A stretch of 64,000 nucleotides of DNA, taken from CAZGUX01 sp964529305 (lineage in GTDB: Bacteria; Acidobacteriota; Terriglobia; Bryobacterales; Bryobacteraceae). The translations under genes and the position numbers were made by a program. Positions 1-7,144 of the stretch are shown one piece after another. Under the pieces are notes generated by a model. The model made no database searches. It saw only the letters and a list, made by a program, of their open reading frames with translations, and was not told the DNA's origin. Where the stretch lies: positions 1-64,000 of the forward strand of contig CAZGUX010000128.1 of NCBI GenBank assembly GCA_964529305.1, in the 5' to 3' direction. Numbering within the stretch: the stretch's first letter is position 1; each line of letters begins with the position of its first letter.

Positions 1-1
1 C

Positions 2-115
2 TCGGAATGGTGGTTCCGTCAGGAATATTGCTGCGAGTTTGTCCCCTTGAGCGAAGGCCTCTTCCCCCGCCGCGCTCTCGACTCACTCTTCATTGAGGAC
101 TCTGAACCCGTATGA
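2..115 (+). CDS. Terminase large subunit-like protein, C-terminal fragment (partial)
   Basis: Frame 2 is open from the window edge to the TGA at 113-115 and encodes about 37 residues. They include the stretch EWWFRQEYCCEFV followed by an acidic tail. A WFRQEY-C-F segment is typical of the end of the ATPase part of phage-type terminase large subunits found as chromosomal genes in Acidobacteria and Planctomycetes (family recollection, not searched). The stop overlaps the next start as ATGA (112-115), so the two genes are translationally coupled. Only the tail is visible, so the product name rests on the motif and on the RNase H-like partner downstream. Confidence 0.5.
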   Translation, partial: SEWWFRQEYCCEFVPLSEGLFPRRALDSLFIEDSEPV

Positions 116-510
116 TCCACGAACCTCGTTTCCTCGCCGGCCTCGACCTCGGCAAGCGCCAGGACTATACCGCGCTGGCCATCCTCGAACGCCGCCAGCG
201 CGTCTCCGGTTGGGACCCTGTCTACTTCTGCCAGAAGATCGATTGGGACCTGTGCGTGCGCCGTCTCGTCCGTTTCCCGCTCGGGACCTCCTACCGCGAT
301 CTGGTGAACCTGATCGAGCACGAACTGCGCTCCCCCGAGATTGGCCCAGACACGCCGCTGGTTCTCGACGCCACGGGCGTGGGCGAAGTGATGTACGACC
401 TGTTGCGAGGCTCCATCCAGCACCTGGTTCCTGTCACGATCACCTCATCGGGGAATGAACAGACGGATCGTGTCATGTCCCCAATTTCACTTGGGGGCTG
501 GAATGTGTGA
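112..510 (+). CDS. Terminase nuclease-like (RNase H fold) protein, C-terminally truncated
   Basis: 132 residues starting in the ATGA overlap with the upstream fragment. Residues 8-22 (AGLDLGKRQDYTALA) carry the first acidic strand of an RNase H-like fold. Residues 84-97 (LVLDATGVGEVMYD) look like the second. Together they match the nuclease half of terminase large subunits that occurs as a split gene. The family normally continues well past the ITSS-GNEQ segment. Here the last ~16 residues look unrelated and run through a CCCCAA/TTGGGG hairpin (479-496) to the stop, so the 3' part appears lost. Most likely a remnant of a mobile or phage-like unit. Activity is doubtful. Confidence 0.5.
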   Translation: MIHEPRFLAGLDLGKRQDYTALAILERRQRVSGWDPVYFCQKIDWDLCVRRLVRFPLGTSYRDLVNLIEHELRSPEIGPDTPLVLDATGVGEVMYDLLRGSIQHLVPVTITSSGNEQTDRVMSPISLGGWNV

Positions 511-561
511 CAATGCAATCCCGTGTGGGCGGGTACCCATCCCAATTCAGCGAGGAACACT

Positions 562-3500
562 ATGAAATGCAGGTTCGTCTCTCTGATATTGCCGCTCGTC
601 GCAGTGGTCCTGTCGGCTCCCAGGCTCGACGCGCAGGCGACCGGCACGATTCACGGCACGGCGTTTGACGCATCGGGCGCGGTGGTGCCGGATGTCGTGG
701 TCACGGCAACGAACGTCAACACGAATCTGGCGCGCAGGGTCACCTCGGATTCGGTCGGACAATATGTGATCCCGCTGCTGCCCGTCGGCGATTACAGCGT
801 GCGCGTGGAGCGCCCGGGCTTCGCGTCATTCCTCCAGACCGGCATTCGCCTTCAGGTGAACACCGACGTCGAGGTGAACGCGCGTCTGGAGCTGCGCGCC
901 ACGGCGGAACAGGTCATGGTGAATGCGAACACAACGCTCGTGCAGACCACCACGTCCGCCCTGGTGCAGGTGGTCGACGAACGGCGCATCGCCGACCTGC
1001 CGCTCAACGGCCGCAACGTCCTGCAACTCATGGCGCTCAACGCAGGCATCGCCGACCGGGGCGCGCAGGGCGGCACCATCCAGGTGAACACGTTCGGCAA
1101 CGGCCAGTTCCACGTTCCCGTGTCCATCAACGGCTCGCGCGGCAATGCCACCAACTTCCTGCTCGACAACGCCGACAACAACGACGGATTTACCAACATC
1201 GCCGAACCCTATCCCAATCCCGACGCGGTCCAGGAGTTCAGCATCCAGTCGAGCTCCTTTGACGCTCAGTACGGCCGCGGCGTGGGTGGCGTGGTCAATA
1301 TCGTCACCCGCTCCGGCACGAATCAGATCCACGGCACTGCGTTCGATTACCTGCGGAACAACAAGCTGAACGCCGGCAATTTCTTCTCCGGCAAGGACGC
1401 ATTGAAGCGGAACCAGTATGGGGCGACGTTCGGCGGACCCGTGATCCTTCCGAAGCTCTACAACGGCAAAGATCGCACGTTCATCTTCGCCGCCTATCAA
1501 GGCACGCGCCAGCGCGTGGCCACACCAGGACTTCTGCGTACCGCGCCCAGCGAGGCGATGAAGCAAGGCGATCTCTCGGCATGGTTGCGGCCCGATGGCA
1601 CGGGCGCCATTCACGATCCGTCCGCTCCCACGCAGTACTTTCCCGGCAACCGGATTCCCGCGAGCCGCTTCGATCCCGTGTCGGCGAAGGTGCTCGGCTA
1701 CATCCCTTCGACGGCGGATCCGACCTTCCAGTTGCGATTCGGCACGCCCACGCGCAAGATTGACGACGATCAAATGACCCTGCGGCTCGATCACTCGTTC
1801 AGCGATCGCCAACGGGTTTCCGCGCGGTACTTCCTGACGTCGTTCGACCGGCCCTGGGTCTTCATCCCGACGAATCTCCTGTTCGTCGAAAACGGCCAGT
1901 ACGGACACGCGCACAGCATCACCGTCAATCACACCTACGGGCTCGCCCGATTCCTCAATGACCTCAGTTACACGTTCCACGGCTCGACGCCGACGTCGGC
2001 GCCGCCCGCCGATCTCAACGTCTCGTTTGAGGCGCTCGGCGCGCGTGTCAAAACGGTGCCCGGATTCCCCACCATGGATCTGGGAATCAGCAACTGGTCG
2101 GCGATCGGGCTCGGCCTCGGATACTACAACGGCCAGCGGACACACCAGGTGACGGAGAACGTCTCGTATGCATCGGGGCGCCACAATCTGCGCTTCGGCG
2201 TCGACTACCGGAATCACCTGCTGGACAAATCGTCGTTCTTCCTCACCGGCGGCAATGCGCAGTTCACGGGACAGCTCCTGAGCGATCCTGGCAAGGTGAA
2301 CGCGGGGAACTCGTTCGGAGAGTTCCTGCTGGGCCGGCTGGGTTCGTGGAGGCAGCAATCCTTCTGGAGCGAGTTTCTCTACACGAACATCTTCGCTCTG
2401 TATGTGCAGGACGATTTCCGGGTGAATCAAAAGCTGACGCTCAACCTCGGACTCCGCTGGGACCCCAAGTTCGACTCGTACGAATCGAGCGGGAAGCGCG
2501 CCACCTTCGAAGCGGGCCGCCAATCCACCCGATTCCCGGGCGCGCCTGCGGGAATGATGTTCGCCGCCGATCCGGGATACGAGGGGAGCATCGTACCGAA
2601 CGATTGGAACAACATGGCGCCACGCGCCGGATTCGCCTGGCAGGTGAGGCCGCGTACGGTAATTCGCGGTGCGTATGGCATCTTTTACGATCAGCTCATG
2701 GGCATTTCGAACAACCGCGGCGCATCCGCGGAGCCGTTCATCCGCCAGTCTCTGCTGAACGCCCAGGGAACGCTGGCGAATCCCTACGGCACAGCCGCGC
2801 CGCTGGATCCCTCGGCCGTCACGGCTTCGAAAGATTTCGTCTTCAGCCAGTTCGGCACCTGGGCGATCCCGTCGAAGCTCATGGTCACCGGCTACATGCA
2901 GAATTGGAATTTCGTGATCGAGAGGCAGCTCCGCGATGTGGTCCTGCGCGCTGGTTACGTGGGATCGAAGGGGGTTCACCTGCTGCATTCGCCGGAGGTC
3001 AACCCCGCCATCTACGGACCCGGCGCAACGGCCGCCAACTACAACCAGCGACGCCGCTATCAGCCGATCGCCGGCATCCAGCTCGGCCGCTCGGACGCGT
3101 GGTCCAAGTATCACTCGCTGCAATTGACGATGCAGAAGCGCTACAGCCGCGGATTCACGGTGCTCGCCAATTACACCTGGTCGAAGTCGGTCGATCCGAC
3201 CTCGTACGGCTCCATCGAAGGCAGCACGTCGGGGCCGAACCCGTTCAACTTCAACGACAATCGCGGCCTCTCCGACTTCGATATCCGGCATCGGCTGGTG
3301 GTCTCGGGGATCTGGGAGCTGCCGAAACTGAAGCAGTGGAATGCGCTCGCACGCACGATTCTCGGCGACTGGCAGAGCAACTATATCTTCTCGGCGCAGA
3401 CGGGCACGCCCTTCACCGTCATCAGCGGAGTGGATAACGCGCTCATGAACACCGGCAATAACTTCGCGGATCTGACCGGAACGGACTGGCGCTTGCCGGA

Positions 3501-3816
3501 TGGGCGCTCGCGCAACGACCAGATCGTTCAGTATTTCAGCACAGCAGCGTTCCGCGTCAACGCCGTTGGCACGATCGGAACCGGCCGGCGCAATCAGCTC
3601 ACATCGCCAGGTTTCTGGAACGCGGACTACTCGCTGTTCAAGACGTTCAACCTCGCCGAGCGCTTCCGGTTCCAGCTTCGCGGCGAATTCTTCAACCTGT
3701 TCAATCACACGCGGCTCGGCACGCCCAACAATACCGTGACGAGCCCGCAGTTCGGCCGCATCACCACCGCTGCCGATCCACGCATCGTACAGGTGGCGGC
3801 GAAGCTTATTTTCTGA
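562..3816 (+). CDS. TonB-dependent receptor with carboxypeptidase-regulatory N-terminal domain
   Basis: 1084 residues. The ATG at 562 has GAGG at 552-555 and opens a Sec signal peptide ending near LDAQA. Residues ~30-115 form a CarboxypepD_reg-like beta-sandwich (GTAFDASGAVVPDVVVTATN, then YVIPLLPVGDYSVRVERPGF). A plug-like segment follows (ADLPLNGRNVLQLMALNAG; GGVVNIVTRSGTNQIHGTAF). The rest is a long Tyr/Phe-rich beta-barrel ending in LIF, the terminal aromatic expected of outer membrane proteins. This is the large OmpA/TonB-type receptor family expanded in Solibacter relatives and thought to import oligomers such as glycans. The substrate cannot be read from sequence. A strong hairpin follows the stop. 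Confidence 0.9.
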   Translation: MKCRFVSLILPLVAVVLSAPRLDAQATGTIHGTAFDASGAVVPDVVVTATNVNTNLARRVTSDSVGQYVIPLLPVGDYSVRVERPGFASFLQTGIRLQVNTDVEVNARLELRATAEQVMVNANTTLVQTTTSALVQVVDERRIADLPLNGRNVLQLMALNAGIADRGAQGGTIQVNTFGNGQFHVPVSINGSRGNATNFLLDNADNNDGFTNIAEPYPNPDAVQEFSIQSSSFDAQYGRGVGGVVNIVTRSGTNQIHGTAFDYLRNNKLNAGNFFSGKDALKRNQYGATFGGPVILPKLYNGKDRTFIFAAYQGTRQRVATPGLLRTAPSEAMKQGDLSAWLRPDGTGAIHDPSAPTQYFPGNRIPASRFDPVSAKVLGYIPSTADPTFQLRFGTPTRKIDDDQMTLRLDHSFSDRQRVSARYFLTSFDRPWVFIPTNLLFVENGQYGHAHSITVNHTYGLARFLNDLSYTFHGSTPTSAPPADLNVSFEALGARVKTVPGFPTMDLGISNWSAIGLGLGYYNGQRTHQVTENVSYASGRHNLRFGVDYRNHLLDKSSFFLTGGNAQFTGQLLSDPGKVNAGNSFGEFLLGRLGSWRQQSFWSEFLYTNIFALYVQDDFRVNQKLTLNLGLRWDPKFDSYESSGKRATFEAGRQSTRFPGAPAGMMFAADPGYEGSIVPNDWNNMAPRAGFAWQVRPRTVIRGAYGIFYDQLMGISNNRGASAEPFIRQSLLNAQGTLANPYGTAAPLDPSAVTASKDFVFSQFGTWAIPSKLMVTGYMQNWNFVIERQLRDVVLRAGYVGSKGVHLLHSPEVNPAIYGPGATAANYNQRRRYQPIAGIQLGRSDAWSKYHSLQLTMQKRYSRGFTVLANYTWSKSVDPTSYGSIEGSTSGPNPFNFNDNRGLSDFDIRHRLVVSGIWELPKLKQWNALARTILGDWQSNYIFSAQTGTPFTVISGVDNALMNTGNNFADLTGTDWRLPDGRSRNDQIVQYFSTAAFRVNAVGTIGTGRRNQLTSPGFWNADYSLFKTFNLAERFRFQLRGEFFNLFNHTRLGTPNNTVTSPQFGRITTAADPRIVQVAAKLIF

Positions 3817-3833
3817 ACGGACCTCTTGCTTGC

Positions 3834-3864
3834 GCTCCGTCCGCCGATGAAAGGCGGACGGAGC
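3834..3864 (+). terminator. Hairpin terminator-like palindrome after TonB receptor
   Basis: A perfect 12-bp inverted repeat, GCTCCGTCCGCC / GGCGGACGGAGC with a 7-base loop (GATGAAA), lies 18 bases after the receptor stop codon. No U-tract follows, so it is a strong hairpin rather than a textbook intrinsic terminator. It could act on either strand because the next gene is convergent. Confidence 0.6.
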
Positions 3865-3999
3865 CAAGAGCGAATGACGACCGACGAATCCTTCGATGGT
3901 TGATTGCAGAAACGAGTCGGGCTGAGTGTAGCGATGGCCGCACCGTCCGGGCGACCCTCCCGAGCGCCGCGGGACCGAGTGCCACCGAAACCCTGGCTG

Positions 4000-4986
4000 T
4001 CAGGCTTTCAAGTGAAAGTAGCAGTGAATGTGGGGCACGCCGCGGAAGTACCAGACCATCTCCGGGCCCTCAATTTGCCAGGTGTCCCAAACCTTGTCGG
4101 AACCGATGTCGTATTCTCCGCCAAACCAGGAAATCTGGAGTTGATCGACGATCCGCTTCTTCCGGATGGTCTCGATCGTGGTGTGGACATCCTCCTCCCG
4201 GAACATGGCCATCATCCCGCGCATCGTTTCGAGAAGCAATTTTGTTTGGTCAGCGCTGAGTTCTGAACATCGCAGGCCGCGTTGCTCAGACGCGATCTTG
4301 ACGACCCTATTCGGCTGTTCCCCGCGAGGCTCGGCGGACACCAAACCCTGAGCCCGCTGACGGCCATCGAGCGCGTTCACAAACCGATTGAAGATCCTGG
4401 CCTGATACCAGTACGGATTGCCGGGATGATCTTTGGTCTCGTTAAAATTCTCCCTGGCATATTTGACCGGGTGTGGATAGTGCCCATAGAAGATCGGCGC
4501 CCCGCCAAATCCCTGGCCCTTGTCGAAGTGCGCGTTGCACCGCCGGGTGACATGGTGCCCCGTGAAAATGAATTCAAAGTGTTCGTCCTCGGGTGCACCG
4601 AAGAAACCGGCGGAGGGAGCGTTCTTTTCTTCTCCGTACTGATCAATCAACACCTGATGGTTGACGGCATCCCGATGGTCGGGATTGTGCATTGAGTTGA
4701 AGATCTTACGGATTACTTCCTGCTGCTCAGCAGTAAAGCTGGTGGGGATGCGGTGCTCCGGATGGACGTACCACCAATTGCTGATGAACTGGCGTTTCGG
4801 GTGGTCCACAGGCAGGCACACCTTTTCTTTCTGTGAATCCGAAAGGCTCTTGTAGAGTTGCATCGGCAACGAATCTACTTTGCTTGTTTGGGTAGTGTGC
4901 CGATTATCCGCTGCTGCCGGAAGTGCGGTCAGACCGGCAACTGCACCAGCGGCTTGGATCCAGACGCGCCGCGTCAGTTGGTTCAT
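4000..4986 (-). CDS. DUF3500 family protein with N-terminal export signal
   Basis: 328 residues. The leader TRRVWIQAAGAVAGLTALPAAA is Tat-like, so export is likely. The body matches the DUF3500 family as I remember it. Features include a Trp/Tyr/His-rich core (FISNWWYVHPEHR), the GHHVTRR segment near residue 145, FGGAPIFYGHYP, and a C-terminal block EGPEMVWYFRGVPHIHCYFH. The conserved His residues suggest metal or substrate binding, but no function is established for the family to my knowledge. It stands alone, convergent with the receptor gene, and its upstream side is a repeat-bearing intergenic stretch. Confidence 0.8.
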   Translation of the reverse strand: MNQLTRRVWIQAAGAVAGLTALPAAADNRHTTQTSKVDSLPMQLYKSLSDSQKEKVCLPVDHPKRQFISNWWYVHPEHRIPTSFTAEQQEVIRKIFNSMHNPDHRDAVNHQVLIDQYGEEKNAPSAGFFGAPEDEHFEFIFTGHHVTRRCNAHFDKGQGFGGAPIFYGHYPHPVKYARENFNETKDHPGNPYWYQARIFNRFVNALDGRQRAQGLVSAEPRGEQPNRVVKIASEQRGLRCSELSADQTKLLLETMRGMMAMFREEDVHTTIETIRKKRIVDQLQISWFGGEYDIGSDKVWDTWQIEGPEMVWYFRGVPHIHCYFHLKA

Positions 4987-5181
4987 CGATCACCTCCTCG
5001 TTTCCCGGCACAACGAGTACGGATCGCACATCGCATACCGCCGGCCAGGACCTACCTTCGGGGGACCAAGTGCGGCCAGTATACAACAGGCGACTCATAC
5101 CGCGTCGTCGAACGCGCCCTACCCGCGCCTACGGAACCGTTTGGATTTGACGGGTAGTTAAGTTGGACGTCTTCCCACCTC

Positions 5182-5223
5182 GTGGGGCGGACTTTCAGTC
5201 CGCGGCGCGCTTCAGCGCGCCCC
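5182..5223 (+). repeat. REP-like palindromic element (GTGGGGCGG family), copy 1
   Basis: The unit reads GTGGGGCGGACTTTCAGTCC then GCGGCGCGCTTCAGCGCGCC. It contains two nested palindromes (GGACTTTCAGTCC and GCGCGCTTCAGCGCGC). A diverged copy in opposite orientation lies at 5430-5468, and another related copy at about 15918-15963, all between genes. Confidence 0.65.
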
Positions 5224-5429
5224 TGGGGCTAGACATATGCCCGCCCATCGAAGGGCGGCTTACGGTCGCCCGTCAGTTCTGCGATCTGGCCTTGGCACGA
5301 AGTCACGGAGCAGGCGTGGAGTCTTTTTGAAAGGCTCCATTTCGGGTTCGACACTTCCAAACTGCACAGAGGCGCTTTCTCGAAACGGAAACCGATTTCC
5401 GCCGACGGGTACCACGTACCCGGCCCAAG

Positions 5430-5468
5430 GCCGCGCTGAAGCGCACCGCGGACTGAGAGTCCGTCCCA
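5430..5468 (-). repeat. REP-like palindromic element (GTGGGGCGG family), copy 2, inverted
   Basis: Read on the minus strand this gives GTGGGACGGACTCTCAGTCC followed by GCGGTGCGCTTCAGCGCGG, closely matching copy 1. The pair forms an inverted repeat about 250 bp across, just upstream of the sigma factor start at 5495, and could form a large cruciform or hairpin in the leader. Confidence 0.65.
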
Positions 5469-5494
5469 CAGGACCATACGGGAAGACTGGCATA

Positions 5495-6067
5495 ATGAAC
5501 GCGATGGACGAGACCGCCGCCGGAGCCGTGACCCGGTTGCTGCACCAATGGCAGCAGGGCGATCGCTCTTGCTTCAACGAACTGTCGAGTCTCATCTACG
5601 GCGAACTCCACCGCATTGCCGAGAGCTACCTGCGTAACTCGCCCAACGGGACCTTGCAGCCCACCGCCTTGATCAACGAGGCCTATCTCCGCCTTGTGGG
5701 CGTGCAGGCGCCCCTCAAGGGCAGAAAGCACTTCTTCGCGCTCGCTGCCAAGGTCATGCGCCAGATTCTGGTCGACCGCGCGCGGCGGCACTCGGCTTCG
5801 AAACGCGGTGGAGGGTTCCAGATCGAGCCCCTCGACGAGGAAGGACACGGGGTCAACGCAGGCATCGAGGAGTTCCTCATGCTCGATCAGGCCCTCACCC
5901 GCCTAGCCGAGGCTGAGCCTCGCCTGGCGCAAGTGGTCGAACTCCACTACTTCGGCGGGCTGAATGGTCCTGAAATTTCCGAAGTGCTCGGCGTACCGGT
6001 CTGGTCCGTGACGCGCGATCACCGGCTGGCGGAAGCCTGGCTCCGCCGGGCGCTTTCGCAGCCTTGA
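5495..6067 (+). CDS. RNA polymerase sigma factor, ECF type (TIGR02999-like)
   Basis: 190 residues from the ATG at 5495. A second ATG lies three codons later. Region 2 spans residues ~9-95 and includes SLIYGELHRIAESYL, LQPTALINEAYLRLVG and FFALAAKVMRQILVDRARR. Region 4 spans ~125-185, with the helix-turn-helix segment GPEISEVLGVPVWSVTRDHRLAEAWLRRAL. The conserved TALINEAYLRL and ILVDRARRR blocks are characteristic of the TIGR02999 sigma group common in Acidobacteria and Planctomycetes. These often sit beside a PknB-type kinase, as happens here one gene downstream, so phosphorylation-linked control is a reasonable inference. No anti-sigma factor is visible. Confidence 0.92.
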   Translation: MNAMDETAAGAVTRLLHQWQQGDRSCFNELSSLIYGELHRIAESYLRNSPNGTLQPTALINEAYLRLVGVQAPLKGRKHFFALAAKVMRQILVDRARRHSASKRGGGFQIEPLDEEGHGVNAGIEEFLMLDQALTRLAEAEPRLAQVVELHYFGGLNGPEISEVLGVPVWSVTRDHRLAEAWLRRALSQP

Positions 6068-6276
6068 TTCATTTTTCAGTCGCTCCTCTTTAATTCGGTT
6101 CGCGTTTGCGTATGTGTAGCTGAAGGACAACCTCGTGCACCGCTTTCGCCCTGCTTTACGCGTATTAGGGGTGAAGGCAGTGCCAACGGAGGGTTGCCCT
6201 CGGTCCCATGGGCCTGGCGTGAAAGCGAGTGAACGTGCGCGCTCCCAGGCAGAACAGTCTTGATCGGAGGAGAAGA

Positions 6277-7056
6277 ATGAAGCGGATGTTTGCCTTTGCT
6301 TACGGTGTCGCGTGCTACGGTGCGTTCCTGGTGACGTTGTTGTACGCGATTGGATTTCTGGGAAATTTCGGCGTGCCTAAGTCGATTGATTCGGGTCCGG
6401 ACGGTTCCCTCGCCATGGCGTTGCTGATCGATGGCGGCCTGCTCGCGCTCTTCGCTTTGCAGCACAGCATTATGGCGCGGCCGTGGTTCAAGAGGGCCTG
6501 GATGCGCCTGGTTCCGGCGCCGGTGGAACGAAGCACCTATGTCCTGTTCTCGAGCGCCGCGATGCTGCTGATGTTCTGGCAGTGGCGTCCGATGGGCGGA
6601 GTCGTCTGGGACATGGGCGACGGCGCCGGCCGGCCGATCATGCTTGGGCTGTACGCGATCGGCCTGCTCATCGTTTTGCTCAGCACGTTCCTGATCAATC
6701 ACTTCGATCTGTTCGGATTGCGGCAGGTCTACCTTTATCTCACCGGGCGGCCGTACACTCACCTGGAATTCCGCACGCCGTTCTTCTACCGGTATGTGCG
6801 TCACCCGCTGTACTTCGGCTGGTTGTTGACGTTCTGGGCGGCGCCGGTCATGACTGCCGCTCATCTGTTCTTCGCCGTTATGACCACGGCGTATATCCTG
6901 GTGGCGATCCAGTTCGAGGAAGCCGACCTGCTGACCGTTCACGGCGAGAAATACGCACGATACCGGAGACAGGTCCCCATGATTCTCCCGTCCCCGGGGG
7001 CGAAAGTCGCCTCGGCAAAGGCCGGCTCGCGGGAGCAGATGGCTGCGGCGAACTGA
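6277..7056 (+). CDS. MddA-like methanethiol S-methyltransferase, NnrU/ICMT superfamily membrane protein
   Basis: 259 residues. The ATG at 6277 follows a good Shine-Dalgarno (GGAGGAGA, 6266-6273). About five hydrophobic segments are visible, e.g. residues 8-28, 47-62, 88-105, 125-146 and 180-215. The C-terminal block YVRHPLYFGWLLTFWAAPVM, then EEADLLTVHGEKYARYRRQV, is the SAM-binding signature of the isoprenylcysteine methyltransferase/MddA fold. Overall pattern and length fit MddA, which methylates methanethiol to dimethyl sulfide at the membrane. Substrate specificity is inferred, and a different thiol or a NnrU-like role is possible. It lies between a sigma factor and a kinase gene on the same strand. 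Confidence 0.8.
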   Translation: MKRMFAFAYGVACYGAFLVTLLYAIGFLGNFGVPKSIDSGPDGSLAMALLIDGGLLALFALQHSIMARPWFKRAWMRLVPAPVERSTYVLFSSAAMLLMFWQWRPMGGVVWDMGDGAGRPIMLGLYAIGLLIVLLSTFLINHFDLFGLRQVYLYLTGRPYTHLEFRTPFFYRYVRHPLYFGWLLTFWAAPVMTAAHLFFAVMTTAYILVAIQFEEADLLTVHGEKYARYRRQVPMILPSPGAKVASAKAGSREQMAAAN

Positions 7057-7144
7057 GGCGTCGCCGCTTGACAAAGCGGTTCCAACACTTACACCCGGCC
7101 CGGCGTGTGCGAACATGGCTGGAAACACGCGCCGGGTTCCTGCG

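Larger units (their letters stand above)
4987..5494. other. Intergenic region with a facing pair of palindromic repeats
   Basis: No convincing gene lies in this 508-base gap between two divergent genes. It holds two copies of one GC-rich element in opposite orientation, listed separately (5182-5223 and 5430-5468), plus a small palindrome GCCCATCGAAGGGCGGC near 5240. Promoters for the flanking divergent genes must lie here, but I see no clear -35/-10 pair. Confidence 0.5.

Noticed and set aside
826..3867. Long antisense open frame (about 1013 codons) opposite the TonB receptor
   Set aside because: It mirrors codon positions of a clear receptor gene in GC-rich DNA, has Arg/Val/Glu-rich low-complexity content, and shows no domain.
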